From contig CM065683.1 in assembly GCA_017654935.2 (NCBI GenBank), positions 5,792,131 through 5,856,130 on the forward strand: 64,000 nt of DNA. The letters are read 5' to 3'. The stretch comes from Phymorhynchus buccinoides (taxonomy: Eukaryota; Mollusca; Gastropoda; Neogastropoda; Raphitomidae). The notes under the pieces were generated by a model. That model did no database searches. It was not told where the DNA came from and saw nothing but the letters and a program-made list of their open reading frames with translations. Below, in pieces: positions 22,741 through 35,164 of this stretch (within the stretch, counting starts at the first letter, position 1; each line of letters begins with the position of its first letter). A program made the position numbers and the translations under genes.

Positions 22741-22757
22741 TTCTCTCTTTTGTTCTC

Positions 22758-23022
22758 TACTATGAGAATGTGAACAGCAAAACAACGGTAAAATGTCAAT
22801 AGCTCAAAAGCAATATAGACCTACTCACAATAGCGGTGTTGATGCTCCCAATGAGGCCCACCAGCACAATAGACATCCACAGAGGTGTTCCCATAACTGC
22901 AAACAATGCATCAAACAGCCAATTCCAGGCACTACATGATCCATTTAGAATGAACGATATTGCGTGTTGCCCCCCCCCGCCTGCCTCTCTCTCTCTCTTG
23001 TACTCATGTGCATAGTGTGTGT
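22758..23022 (-). repeat. Duplicated block with SLC5-like exon, copy 1
   Basis: Matches 31605-31868 nearly throughout (TATGAGAATGTGAACAGC to CTTGTACTCATG), covering the exon-like island and both flanks. The duplication was therefore at DNA level, not through a spliced RNA. Confidence 0.85.
22829..22896 (-). CDS. SLC5-like transporter exon, putative
   Basis: On the reverse strand TTTGCAG precedes and GTGAGT follows a 68-bp open segment, so both splice sites look good. It reads VMGTPLWMSIVLVGLIGSIN-TAI (hydrophobic). Sodium-coupled SLC5 carriers (iodide, monocarboxylate, vitamin subgroup) have a similar membrane segment ending in GTIYTAIGG before a conserved KAV.WTD block. The resemblance is from memory of the family pattern and short, so moderate. 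Here SIN stands where family members usually have a T-Y pair. No neighbouring exon of such a gene was found on this strand. It may be an exon of a gene extending outside the window or a duplicated fragment. Confidence 0.4.
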
Positions 23023-23334
23023 GTGTGTGCGCGCGTGCGCGTGCGTGTATGACAGTGATGGAGGTGGATGCACTGACGATGGTGTATACTTGTTGGTATA
23101 AGCAAGTCTTGGATATAAAACTGATCTGCTTTTTCCTTGACATATCCTGGTGGATTTCTTCGCTTTTCTACCTCGCGTAATGTTTTGAAAGTTTGAATCG
23201 ATTTACATGTACTTGTTTAATGTATTTTCTATTTATTTTCGTATTTGCTGATGACCCTACCCCGCTATCCCCTTTGACATGGGCAGACGGCCCAGTTCAG
23301 CAACAAAATTATTGTTCATTGTTCTCTCTCTCTT
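23023..23334 (+). repeat. TG tract and CT-capped retroelement 3' end
   Basis: TG/GC-alternating DNA at 23018-23050 is followed by unique AT-rich sequence. Then a tail (TTTGACATGGGCAGACGGCC, ACAAAATTATTGTTC) enters CT repeat at about 23323. The inverse of this tail occurs near 56030-56085. Confidence 0.5.
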
Positions 23335-23937
23335 TATGAAGTTAATTCTCACAAAGTCCTTGGACTAATGATTGATAATAAACTGTCATGGTTAGAACAT
23401 ATTGAATTATTAAGCAAAAAGATATCCTAGGGAATCTTCCAGTTATCGAAAATTAAACACTTCCTTGATATAAATGCTAGGAAGCGATTCTTCTATGCAC
23501 ATATTAATTCCCTTATCAACTATGCATCTACTTTGTGGGATTCGGCAAGCGCAAATGTTTTAAAACCTCTCGTTAGACTGCATAAACGAGCTGTTAAATT
23601 AGTACTCCTCAAATCAACTTCACTTACGACCAGTGATTACAAAGCTGTTGATATTTTACCTTTTAAATCTCAGTTGGAACACAATAAAGCAGTGATGATG
23701 CACAAAATTATGACAGGAAATGCTCCTCAGTCTTTGATAGACCGCTTTTCGATCAACAGTTACAGGCATTTACAAAAACTGATGATTCCAACTCCACGAC
23801 TAGACCTATTTAAAGCCAGTCTAACGTATGGTGGCGCAACCTACTGGAATAACCTGCCAGCTTACTTGAAGACAGTCAAAAGACCATCAACTTTCAACAA
23901 GCTAACGAAGACCCACTTAATGAATAAACTACTTTGA
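23335..23937 (+). pseudogene. 5'-truncated CR1/L2-type LINE ORF2 C-terminus
   Basis: The frame beginning near 23336 reads VLGLMIDNKLSWLEH, then after a stop HFLDINARKRF, INYASTLWDS, RLHKRAVKLV, and near the end ATYWNNLPAYLK. These match the post-catalytic part of CR1/L2-like non-LTR reverse transcriptases (LG..ID..LSW, Y....W, LQ.RA.R, WN.LP motifs). A TAG at 23428-23430 interrupts it; the frame is then open to the stop at 23935. The catalytic domain and endonuclease are absent, so it is a dead 5'-truncated insertion that starts directly after a CT run. The 3' UTR follows to about 24475. Confidence 0.85.
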
Positions 23938-24600
<663 letters not shown>

Positions 24601-24606
24601 TCTCTC

Positions 24607-25545
<939 letters not shown>

Positions 25546-25676
25546 AATGATATGAGTGAAAACTATGAATCGTCCGCGATCCAAGAAAGCTATTGTTACC
25601 ATCTCCAGTGGCGCCTTGTGTTGTTATTTTATTATTTTCATCTGTGATCTCCGTTGCATCCATTGGATCCAGCACA

Positions 25677-28433
25677 ATGGCGACCAGTCTTTCTGTTCTA
25701 AAAACTAGAATAGAAAGAGAGACAGACAAACTTTGTCGTGTCAAGTCACACGTCACTTTTCTTGGTAAGTGTGTGTCTAGTAGTGTGATACCAAAAGGAA
25801 TGACTGTGAAGTTTGGAAAGGATGCCTTACCAAAGAACGAATACCTTCACAACAGAATTCAGCATGTTACAGACACTGCACAACGTGACATTCTAAAACT
25901 ATGCAGAGACACTTATGAAGTTCTCGCTGATGAAGCACACGACAGTGTACAACGCTTAAAGTACGACATTTTTCAAAGTTGTTCACCTTATGAAGTTGAT
26001 GCCCTTCGGAACTTTAGTCAGCGTTGTTTGACAAGAAGTAGAAAACAATACGCGAAGAAAAAGGAAAAGAAACTTGCCAAATTACTTCCTCAAAGACATG
26101 ACATTCGTGCGGATACCACGACAAAAAGGAAAAAACCTTGCCGACGCTTCAAACGTAAACAGAATCTGACGTTATCACAGCCATCTAACTCTAAACCTGA
26201 GCAGGATGACAAAATGGTTGTGAACCTATCAGACGTTACTCTGACAGAGCTACAAAAAAGTGTACTGGCTCTTGGGCCCAAGTTTTGCCCAACCCCACGA
26301 AGCCTGAATCAAGAACAACTTGAGGAAGATGTGCATGAAGGTCTCAGACGGCTACGGTTAAAAGAACTGTTTTTTGACCCAGATGTTGAGGAAGATGTTC
26401 ACGAAGCTCCAAAGTTCTACAAGAAGAACTACTATGAACCTCCACAGGGTCGCGACCTTTCCCTAGATGCCTACTGCAATACCATTGAGAGCCAAGTCAA
26501 ATCCCATGTTCCTGACCCTAAGCCACTACGGGACAACCTATCCAGGGACCAACGGAAGGCCCTGAGAGAGCTACAACAGCATGTTAAGAACAGGACTCTT
26601 CGTATTAGTTCTGCTGACAAGGGTGGAGCAGTGGTTGTGCAGAACATGACGGACTATGTGAGGGAGGCAGAGAGGCAGCTCAACAACAACACCTACTACG
26701 AACCTGTTCGAACAGATCCTACCTGTAGTGTAGCGAAAGAGTCCAACAAAATTATTGATGACCTCCATACTCAGAAATTCATTGATAACAACACCTACAA
26801 ATGGGCCAGGCTGGAACCCAACAATGTTAGGCCTCACCTCTTCCACCACCTCCCAAAGATCCACAAAAACCTACAAAATCCACCTGGACGCCCGATTGTT
26901 TCAGGAATTGGAGGCCCTACAGAGACCTTGTCGAAACTAGCGGACCACTGGCTCCGCCCCCTGGTTGTCAGCTTGCCCTCGTACATCAAAGACTCCACCC
27001 ACATGCTGAAAGTGATCAACGAGTGGAACACCAAGTACGGGCCCCTTCCTGTCGACGCCCAGTTGGTCACTATAGATGTCGTCAGCCTCTACACCAACAT
27101 CCCTCAACAGGACATGGCGGAGGCCATCAAAGATCTGATGGGATGCCACCCTCTCCCTGATTGCCCACCAATGAACAAAGCTCTCAAGGTGGTGAACCAT
27201 GTTCTCACGAACAATTTTTTCAATTTCGAGGGCCAGACATACAGACAGAAGTCAGGGACAGCCATGGGAACACCGATGGCACCTACTGTGGCCAACATCT
27301 TCATGGGCTGGCTTGAAGCCAAACTGTTGGAGAACAGCCCTGTGCGGATTGAGGAGGATGTATGGAAACGATTCATCGATGACATCCTCATCTTGTGGAC
27401 TCGGTCCCAACAAGACCTAGACCAATTCACCACCTACATCAATTCCATCCACCCAACCATCAAGTTCACCATCAGCAACTCCAAGACCAGTATTCCCTTC
27501 CTTGACATTCTCATTAAGATCGAAGACGGCTACTTAACATCAAGCCTCTTTGTCAAGTCCACAGACACCAAAGCCTACCTTCCATACAACTCAAGTCATC
27601 CAAGGCACTGCGTAAACGGCATACCATCAAGCCAGTTTTTACGACTTCGACGCCTTTGCAGCAACGATGAGGACTTTGAACGCCAGTGCAACACAATGGC
27701 CAACAACTTCAAAAAGAAGTGCTATCCAGAGTGGGCTATCAAAAAGGGAAGGGAGAAGGCCAAAGCAACACAACGAGGGAGTACACTCGAGTACCAGCCA
27801 CAACAGAAAGCCGGGAGAGTTCCCATGGTGGTGACCCACAATCCCCGCAACCCTCCACTCAGCAAATATCTCAGGGACAGTCTGCCTACCCTCCACCAGA
27901 GCGCCAGGATGAGGAAAGTGGCTCTTGAACCCCCCATCCTGGGAGAACGGAACAGCAGATCCCTGAGAGATTTGCTGATGCCTTCAGCTCCTCCTGCCCT
28001 GCCCTGTGATGTGGATCCTGGCTGCCACAGATGTTCCAAGACGTGCGCTGCCTGCCGTCTTCATCTGATGGAAGCCACGGGGTTCTCCAGTGACAGGACG
28101 GGGGAGAGGTTCACCATCAGGCAGAACCTATGCTGTGGATCTACTAACGTCATCTACCTGCTGTTCTGCCAACTATGTAGAAACGCCCAGTATGTTGGAG
28201 AGACAAAGAACTCAGTTAGCGTAAGGTTCACTCTACACCGGTCCCATATCAGGCACAACACTGGGACTCTGGTGGCAGAGCACTTCAACTTGGCCGGACA
28301 TTCCTGTGAGAATGTCAGATGCATCATCCTCGAACAGGTCTTTGTCCAGAGCAAGGAGTCCAGACTCCGTCGTGAAAAGTTCTGGATGGACAAGCTGAAG
28401 ACCATGGCTCCGCTGGGTCTGAACTCTCTCTAA
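25677..28433 (+). CDS. PLE polyprotein: reverse transcriptase plus GIY-YIG endonuclease
   Basis: 918 codons, no stops or frameshifts. The ATG at 25677 has strong context (A at -3, G at +4); the frame is open 84 bp further upstream but has no ATG there. Order: basic N-terminal region; the PLE-typical DKG motif (residues 314-316, SADKGGAVVV); LPKIHK and RPIVSG blocks; RT motif A with VTIDVVSLYTNIP (Asp 467); GTAMGTPMAP (about 527); catalytic FIDDI (566-570); a C-x2-C-x3-C-x2-C knuckle (Cys 783, 786, 790, 793); and a GIY-YIG domain with VIY (825-827) and YVG (839-841), downstream Arg/His and a C-terminal EKFW..KL plus GLN. The endonuclease nicks the target and the RT copies element RNA there. 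The cysteine knuckle suggests the Neptune-like PLE lineage (inference). All catalytic residues seen are intact, so it may be active. Confidence 0.95.
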   Translation: MATSLSVLKTRIERETDKLCRVKSHVTFLGKCVSSSVIPKGMTVKFGKDALPKNEYLHNRIQHVTDTAQRDILKLCRDTYEVLADEAHDSVQRLKYDIFQSCSPYEVDALRNFSQRCLTRSRKQYAKKKEKKLAKLLPQRHDIRADTTTKRKKPCRRFKRKQNLTLSQPSNSKPEQDDKMVVNLSDVTLTELQKSVLALGPKFCPTPRSLNQEQLEEDVHEGLRRLRLKELFFDPDVEEDVHEAPKFYKKNYYEPPQGRDLSLDAYCNTIESQVKSHVPDPKPLRDNLSRDQRKALRELQQHVKNRTLRISSADKGGAVVVQNMTDYVREAERQLNNNTYYEPVRTDPTCSVAKESNKIIDDLHTQKFIDNNTYKWARLEPNNVRPHLFHHLPKIHKNLQNPPGRPIVSGIGGPTETLSKLADHWLRPLVVSLPSYIKDSTHMLKVINEWNTKYGPLPVDAQLVTIDVVSLYTNIPQQDMAEAIKDLMGCHPLPDCPPMNKALKVVNHVLTNNFFNFEGQTYRQKSGTAMGTPMAPTVANIFMGWLEAKLLENSPVRIEEDVWKRFIDDILILWTRSQQDLDQFTTYINSIHPTIKFTISNSKTSIPFLDILIKIEDGYLTSSLFVKSTDTKAYLPYNSSHPRHCVNGIPSSQFLRLRRLCSNDEDFERQCNTMANNFKKKCYPEWAIKKGREKAKATQRGSTLEYQPQQKAGRVPMVVTHNPRNPPLSKYLRDSLPTLHQSARMRKVALEPPILGERNSRSLRDLLMPSAPPALPCDVDPGCHRCSKTCAACRLHLMEATGFSSDRTGERFTIRQNLCCGSTNVIYLLFCQLCRNAQYVGETKNSVSVRFTLHRSHIRHNTGTLVAEHFNLAGHSCENVRCIILEQVFVQSKESRLRREKFWMDKLKTMAPLGLNSL

Positions 28434-28774
28434 TGAATTGTCTGAGAGGGCAGTTATTTCTCCATCGAGCTGTGTTATTTGTTTATAGTGGAGATGCTTT
28501 ACCCAGGATCCACTCTCTTGACCTGTTCCTAGGGGAGATGCTTTATTTGTTTATAGTGGAGGCGCTTGGCCCAGGTTACACACCCACTCTCTTGGCATTA
28601 TCATAGTGGAGATGCTGAATTTGTTTATAATGAAGATGCTTTACCCATGATACATGCTCACTCTCTTAACTAAAGGGTCTTAAGACATCTGGCGTTAGTT
28701 CTACATAGTTTGGAAGTGATAACTACAGAGATGGACAGAGCGGACATGGATATGAGAGAGAGAGAGAGAGAGGG

Positions 28775-28852
<78 letters not shown>

Positions 28853-29135
28853 TGGGAGGATTCCTTTTTTTTAATTTCATTTTTTTTTTTTTATTATGTG
28901 GACTCAATAGTCCAAACGAATTATCAAACACACACACACACACACACACTGCAACACAATCTAATTATACACACAGAATGTGGGTCACAACAATGACGTC
29001 AAGAAAAGTTACGTGTTGTATTTGTTACGTCAAGTTTGTTCTACTGTCTGTCCCGCGTCCAAGGCCAAAAGCCGAAATATTGGGAATAGTCTACATTCTT
29101 TCTTGTTAGTTTTCCTTCTTTTTTTGTTCTGCTAT
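28249..29135 (+). repeat. Right pseudo-LTR of the PLE
   Basis: 887 bp equivalent of 24607-25545, including the endonuclease C-terminus. The GA tract (28753-28848) and AC tract (28927-28950) are shorter than in the left copy. A few substitutions are seen (for example CATGCTCACT versus CATGCCCACT). One local block differs (CAGAATGTGGGTCACAAC versus CAGAACCCACAAC). It ends TTCTGCTAT before a TA tract. The hammerhead-like motif recurs with GAAA at 29074-29077. Confidence 0.85.
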
Positions 29136-29177
29136 ATATATATATATATATATATATATCTCCCTCTCTCTCTCTGA

Positions 29178-29945
29178 GATAGGATTAGGTTTGCTTTTGT
29201 CACATATGTGTTTCTTCTTAAATGTGTGCACGTTAAAGATGAGTATGTAGAATAGGATTTGGTTTTATTTTGTCATGTGTATGTGTTTATGCTTTGATTT
29301 GTGCATGCTAAATATGAGTATCTACAGTGGTCTTAGGCTGGATTTTGTCATGTGTATTTGTTTTAATTTAAATTGTGCATGTTAAAGACGAGTATGGAAA
29401 GTAGGTTTAGGTTTAATTTTGTTATTAGTATGTGCTTAGTTTTACTGTTATGCGTGTTAAAGACGAGTACATAAAGCAGGTTTAGGTTTGATTTCGTCAT
29501 TGTATGTGTGTACTTTTCAATATGTGCATACACATTCTAAAAATATGACTAGGTTTGCTTTTGTCACGTGTGTGTATTTACTTCTTAATTTGTGCATGTT
29601 AAGTATGAATAATGTAATATAGGAATATATTTGATTTTGACATGTGTACATATATTTACATTTAAAATTGTGCATGTTAAGATGAGTAGGTAAAGTAGAG
29701 CTAGGTTTGATTTTATTACGTGCATGGTTTTCCGTTCAAATAAGTAAATTTTTAAGATGAGTATGTAAAGTATGATTAGGATTGGTTTTGTCATGTGTTT
29801 GTGCACTTCTCAAATTGTGCATGTTACAGATGAGTATGAAAAGTAGGAATGTGTGTTTCTCCGTGTGTATGTGCTTAGGCCTACACTTAATTTATGCACG
29901 TTCAAAATGAGTATAGTTAATAATATTAGGTTTGCATTTTGCATT
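29178..29945 (+). repeat. Degenerate tandem repeat, about 10 units of roughly 73-75 bp
   Basis: A pattern of TAGGTTTG.TTTTGTCA, then TGTGCATGTTAAAGATGAGT and ATGTAAAG recurs about every 75 bp with many substitutions. One related segment lies in the LINE 3' UTR near 24265 (AAGATTAGGTTTGATTGT), so this may be a UTR repeat of the same LINE family. Confidence 0.7.
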
Positions 29946-30090
29946 CTTTATATTGCTTTGTCTGTGCTCATTTTCCTTGTTCATTTCTACTTTTATTTTG
30001 TAATATTTTTTTCCCAGAGGGCTGGATGTAAAAAAGCATGTTATTGCTTATTCTATTACCCTCTATAAATAAAATTCATTCAATTCTCTC
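29925..30090 (+). mobile_element. LINE 3' end matching 24290-24475
   Basis: TTTGCATTTTGCATTCTTTA, TATTCTATTACCCTCTATA and ATAAAATTCATTCAATT match the tail of the upstream LINE and again end in CT repeat. This is a second copy of the same LINE 3' end. Confidence 0.7.
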
Positions 30091-30094
30091 TCTA

Positions 30095-31022
30095 TGTTTC
30101 TTTTGTTCTCTCTATCACTCTATATCTTTGTTTCTTTTGTTCTCTCTATCACTCTATATCTCTTTGTTTCTTTTGTTCTCTCTATCACTCTATATATCTT
30201 TGTTTCTTTTGTTCTCTCTATCACTCTATATATCTTTGTTTCTTTTGTTCTCTCTATCACTCTATATATCTTTGTTTCTTTTGTTCTCTCTATCACTCTA
30301 TATATCTTTGTTTCTTTTGTTCTCTCTATCACTCTATATATCTTTGTTTCTTTTGTTCTCTCTATCACTCTATATATCTTTGTTTCTTTTGTTCTCTCTA
30401 TCACTCTATATATCTTTGTTTCTTTTGTTCTCTCTATCACTCTATATATCTTTGTTTCTTTCTCTATCTTTGCTACTCTATATATCTTTGTTTCTCTATA
30501 TATCTTTGTTTCTTTTGTTCTCTCTATCACTCTATATATCTTTGTTACTTTTGTTCTCTCTATCACTCTATATCTCTTTGCTACTTTTGTTCTCTCTATC
30601 ACTCTATATATCTTTGTTACTTTTGTTCTCTCTATCACTCTATATATCTTTGTTACTTTTGTTCTCTCTATCACTCTATATATCTTTGTTTCTTTTGTTC
30701 TCTCTATCACTCTATATATCTTTGCTACTTTTGTTCTCTCTATCACTCTATATATCTTTGTTTCTTTTGTTCTCTCTATCACTCTATATATCTTTGTTTC
30801 TTTTGTTCTCTCTATCACTCTATATATCTTTGTTTCTTTTGTTCTCTCTATCACTCTATATATCTTTGTTTCTTTTGTTCTCTCTATCACTCTATATATC
30901 TTTGCTACTTTTGTTCTCTCTATCACTCTATATCTTTGTTTCTTTTGTTCTCTCTATCACTCTATATATCTTTGTTTCTTTTGTTCTCTCTATCACTCTA
31001 TATATCTTTGCTACTTTTGTCT
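30095..31022 (+). repeat. 36-bp minisatellite, about 26 units
   Basis: The unit joins TCTATCACTCTATATATC with TTTGTTTCTTTTGTTCTC. Variants include TTGTTAC and TTGCTAC. Shortened units are near 30460-30510. Since 36 is divisible by 3, several frames stay open on both strands as 12-residue repeats; these are repeat artefacts. Confidence 0.95.
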
Positions 31023-31166
31023 TCGAGAGCCTTTGTCTCGGCCTGTGTGCGTTTGTATCGATTTGAAATCCGCTGAAAAACTTAATATATATGTAAAAAC
31101 AACCTCCTTCTGTTTTTACAAAGGCTATCGCCTAGACTAGAAAGCCAATCTTTTTTTTATATTTTG

Positions 31167-31208
<42 letters not shown>

Positions 31209-31345
31209 CGTGCGAGCATGCATGCGTGTATTTTTGTGCGCGGCGAGTTCGCGCAATATGTGTGTGTGTTCTCTTAATTATAAGTCTTTCAACAAACAAA
31301 ATGATTCTGACGATAAAAAAAACAAAATTCTACATTTCTCAATGG
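31023..31345. other. CT tract and unique sequence
   Basis: A CT tract at 31168-31205 lies in otherwise unremarkable AT-rich DNA. No gene seen. Confidence 0.4.
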
Positions 31346-31349
31346 TTAA

Positions 31350-31577
31350 AGACCCAGTGACGCACCACGATTAAGTCCCTTGGTTTTTTCTGGGTTGCTG
31401 TGACCCACATTCGACTTTCTCCACATTCAAATTGAGGCTGCTCTTTAAACTAATGTGTCGGTTCGAATTTGGGGCCATTTATATGGCAGTCAGACTTGGT
31501 CAAAACAAGATTTCTTTCCAGTAATAAGATGGAAAACACGTGAAACTCGTGATTTTGACACGTGATCAGGTGGGTCT
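31350..31577. mobile_element. TTAA-flanked MITE family F5, copy 1
   Basis: 228 bp between TTAA (31346-31349) and TTAA (31578-31581). Ends AGACCCAGTGACGC and GATCAGGTGGGTCTT are imperfect inverted repeats. Matches 46417-46630. TTAA target duplication is typical of piggyBac-type transposition. No ORF. Confidence 0.75.
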
Positions 31578-31604
31578 TTAAGTTGCATGTTAGGCCCTAT
31601 ATAC

Positions 31605-31868
31605 TACTATGAGAATGTGAACAGCAAAACAATGGTAAAATGTCAATGGCTCAAAAGCAATATAGGCCTACTCACAATAGCGGTGTAGGTGCCCCCCAAT
31701 GAGGCCCACCAGCACAATAGACATCCACAGAGGTGTTCCCATAACTGCAAACAATGCATCAATCAACCAATTCCAGGCACTACATCATCCATTTAGAATG
31801 AACGATATTGCGTGTAGCACCCCCGCCTGCCTCTCTCTCTCTCTTGTACTCATGCACATAGTGTGCGT
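31605..31868 (-). repeat. Duplicated block with SLC5-like exon, copy 2
   Basis: Second copy of 22758-23022, same orientation, with about 95 percent identity by eye. Flanked on the right by TG/GC-alternating DNA as in copy 1. Confidence 0.85.
31676..31744 (-). pseudogene. SLC5-like exon copy 2 with one-base insertion
   Basis: Same splice signals as 22829-22896 but 69 bp long. An extra G in a GGGGGG run shifts the frame after VLVGLIG. Ignoring it, the downstream residues would be closer to the SLC5 family pattern than in copy 1. It could be a decayed copy or a homopolymer assembly error; this cannot be decided from the sequence. Confidence 0.4.
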
Positions 31869-31879
31869 GTGCGTGTGCG

Positions 31880-32197
31880 CGCGCGTGCAGACGCAGACTT
31901 TTTTTTATTCTTAAACGCCATAGCCCCTTATAGAAGGGGGTACATATATAACAATCACCATATCCTATTACAAAATTAGGTCAAGTTGCAATCATATCCT
32001 TACGGACTTTAAATGCTTTATATACATACAAAGACAATTTCTTAACAGTATTTGCATTAGTTGTTGTTAATAGTAAAACTAATCTGAACAAACAAGGATA
32101 CTTAGAGTATTTCGAATAAAGTAAACTTAGAGTATTTCGAGTAAATCTAATATTGTAATATTTAACTAACACACACATTCATATACACACAAAGTAA
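31880..32197. other. Reversed retroelement end and AT-rich DNA
   Basis: About 31898-31960 (TTTTTTTTATTCTTAAACGC, then GGGGGTACATATATA) resembles a reversed LINE 3' end. The rest, to the start of the 44-bp array, shows nothing else. Confidence 0.35.
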
Positions 32198-33812
32198 TGG
32201 GCAACAATTAACTATGAATATCATCCATTGCAGCAGAGTAATGGGCAACAATTCACTATGAATATCATCCATTGTAGCAAAGTAATGGACAACAATTCAC
32301 TGTGAATATCATCCATTGTAGCAGAGTAATGGGCAACAATTCACTATGAATATCAACCATTGTAGCAGAGTAATGGGCAACAATTCACTGTGAATATCAT
32401 CCATTGTAGCAGAGTAATGGGCAACAATTCACTATGAATATCATCCATTGTAGCAAAGTAATGGGCAACAATTCACTGTGAATATCATCCATTGCAGCAA
32501 AGTAATGGGCAACAATTAACTATGAATATCATCCATTGTAGCAAAGTAATGGGCAACAATTCACTGTGAATATCATCCATTGCAGCAGAGTAATGGGCAA
32601 CAATTCACTGTGAATATCATCCATTGCAGCAAAGTAATGGGCAACAATTCACTGTGAATATCATCCATTGCAGCAGAGTAATGGGCAACAATTCACTGTG
32701 AATATCATCCATTGTAGCAGAGTAATGGGCAACAATTCACTATGAATATCATCCATTGCAGCAGAGTAATGGGCAACAATTCACTGTGAATATCATCCAT
32801 TGTAGCAGAGTAATGGGCAACAATTCACTGTGAATATCATCCATTGTAGCAAAGTAATGGGCAACAATTCACTGTGAATATCATCCATTGTAGCAAAGTA
32901 ATGGGCAACAATTCACTGTGAATATCATCCATTGTAGCAGAGTAATGGGCAACAATTCACTATGAATATCATCCATTGCAGCAGAGTAATGGGCAACAAT
33001 TCACTGTGAATATCATCCATTGTAGCAGAGTAATGGGCAACAATTCACTGTGAATATCATCCATTGCAGCAGAGTAATGGGCAACAATTCACTATGAATA
33101 TCATCCATTGTAGCAGAGTAATGGGCAACAATTCACTGTGAATATCATCCATTGCAGCAGAGTAATGGGCAACAATTCACTGTGAATATCATCCATTGCA
33201 GCAGAGTAATGGGCAACAATTCACTATGAATATCATCCATTGCAGCAGAGTAATGGGCAACAATTCACTGTGAATATCATCCATTGCAGCAGAGTAATGG
33301 GCAACAATTCACTGTGAATATCATCCATTGCAGCAGAGTAATGGGCAACAATTAACTATGAATATCATCCATTGCAGCAAAGTAATGGGCAACAATTCAC
33401 TGTGAATATCATCCATTGCAGCAAAGTAATGGGCAACAATTCACTATGAATATCATCCATTGCAGCAGAGTAATGGGCAACAATTCACTATGAATATCAT
33501 CCATTGTAGCAGAGTAATGGGCAACAATTCACTATGAATATCATCCATTGTAGCAGAGTAATGGGCAACAATTCACTATGAATATCATCCATTGCAGCAG
33601 AGTAATGGGCAACAACTAACTATGAATATCATCCATTGTAGCAAAGTAATGGGCAACAATTAACTATGAATATCATCCAGTGTAGCAGAGTAATGGGCAA
33701 CAATTCACTATGAATATCATCCATTGTAGCAGAGTAATGGGCAACAATTCACTATGAATATCATCCATTGTAGCAAAGTAATGGGCAACAATTCACAATG
33801 AATATCATCCAA
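32198..33812 (+). repeat. 44-bp minisatellite array 2, about 37 units
   Basis: Same unit and strand as 4858-6355 but more regular. Variants (TGTGAAT/TATGAAT, CAGC/TAGC, GAGTAA/AAGTAA, TTCACT/TTAACT) are interspersed without obvious higher-order pattern. Neither strand gives a conserved protein. Confidence 0.97.
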
Positions 33813-34540
33813 GACCTGCATTCACATAGGAAAATCAAAGAGATTTTGAGGATTTTATTTTTACTCATGCTTTGTCTATGTTTTCCTTTTTATTGTTATG
33901 CTTACTGTTCTGTTGTTGATTGGTTTGATATTTTCTTCTCTCCTTGTTATGTAATTATTGTAAACTGGTATAATTCCGCCATTGTTTATGCTGTGTCATT
34001 TAATTTGAACTGAGCACGTCATGAGCTTTGCTTGTTGCTGCTTCAGTTATGTCGTTGTTGTTCTTGATGTTTCTTTTGAAAACTATGATAAAACATTTAA
34101 ACCAGACTTATCATCAAGACATCTTAGAAGTCCATCTAAAGCCCTATTAAATCCTAGTACATTACAAGTGCTTCTTAGATATCATGACGATAAGTCTCAT
34201 ACTATATCGGTGCGAATACAGGCCCAGGGCTGCAGAGTACAATGCAACAATTCGGCCTTTTCTTCCAACAACTTTGAAAACTTTTCATCAAGAGAGGCAA
34301 CTCTTCCACACTATAGAGTTGTCTTCTGTATTACAGAGTTTGATCCCCTGATCCGTTCACTGTTTCGTGGGTGGGTGGGTGGGGTAAATAATGCGCGCGC
34401 GTGTGTGCTTTAGTGAGTGTGTTCGGTGTGTGAGTTATTGTCTAGATGTTTTAATTAAATAAAGTAGTACATGTGCGCGGACGTCTACGTGGATTTATTT
34501 TTTAAATCGCCGGGTATTACATTGTGTCAGTACAAGCATG
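33813..34540 (+). mobile_element. 3' module following 44-bp array 2
   Basis: 33830-34090 is T-rich unique DNA absent from copy 1. From about 34100 it matches 6400-6660 and then, more weakly, the TG-rich part to about 6900 (GCGCGGAC, GTCAGTACAAGCATGTAT). An open frame at 34021-34413 is not preserved in copy 1, so I do not call it a gene. Confidence 0.55.
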
Positions 34541-35160
34541 TATTACAATTACAATTATGTGTGTGTGTACGTGAGCGCGGGTGCGTCACCTATGTGTGAA
34601 TGTGCGCGCGCGTGTGTGTACATATGTGTGCACGCGCGTGCATGCACATAGGCCTATGTGTTTTAAAGCGTTAATGTGTGTGCGCATGTGTGCTCGCTTG
34701 CTTGCGGGCAGGTGTTGGTTTGAGTTTGCAGGCCTGCTCGTGTATAGTATTACGCCCAAGCAAACAGACAGACAGACACACGCGCGCGCGCGACGCGAAG
34801 AGCCAGAGAGAGAGAGAGAGCTGTCAGGTTTGCAGAGATACAGGTCGTCAGGTTTGCAGAGATACAGATACAGGTCGCCTACATCTCGATTTCATCCTTT
34901 CTTTCCATCATGATTAATCTTTATTACTTTTCTCTTGGCTAATTGTGCGTGCGAGTGTGTGTGTGTGTGTTGTGCGTGTGCGCGCGCGTGATTGTGCACG
35001 CGCATGAGTATCTAAGAGCAATCTTACACGTGTGAGGAACTGGGGTACACTTTTAGTTTAAACACATAAAAACAATTGCATTTGCGGATATCATTAGAAT
35101 GTGTCTTGTTTTTGTGTATGCGTGCACCACGACTGCAAAACATCTTTTTAGACAACCTTC
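34541..35160. other. TG/GC-alternating simple DNA
   Basis: Purine-pyrimidine alternating TG and CG stretches (34555-34720, 34940-35010), a short GA run (about 34808) and a 20-bp-scale duplication (GTCAGGTTTGCAGAGATACA twice). No gene. Confidence 0.45.
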
Positions 35161-35164
35161 GGCT

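Noticed and set aside
25593..25676. Start of the PLE ORF at 25593
   Set aside because: That codon is TTG. The first ATG in frame with good context is at 25677.
30038..31140. Long hydrophobic frames (over 340 codons) on both strands
   Set aside because: Twelve-residue periodic translations of the 36-bp minisatellite.
34021..34413. 130-codon frame after 44-bp array 2
   Set aside because: The homologous DNA at 6400-6660 has indels that break this frame, so it is not maintained as protein.
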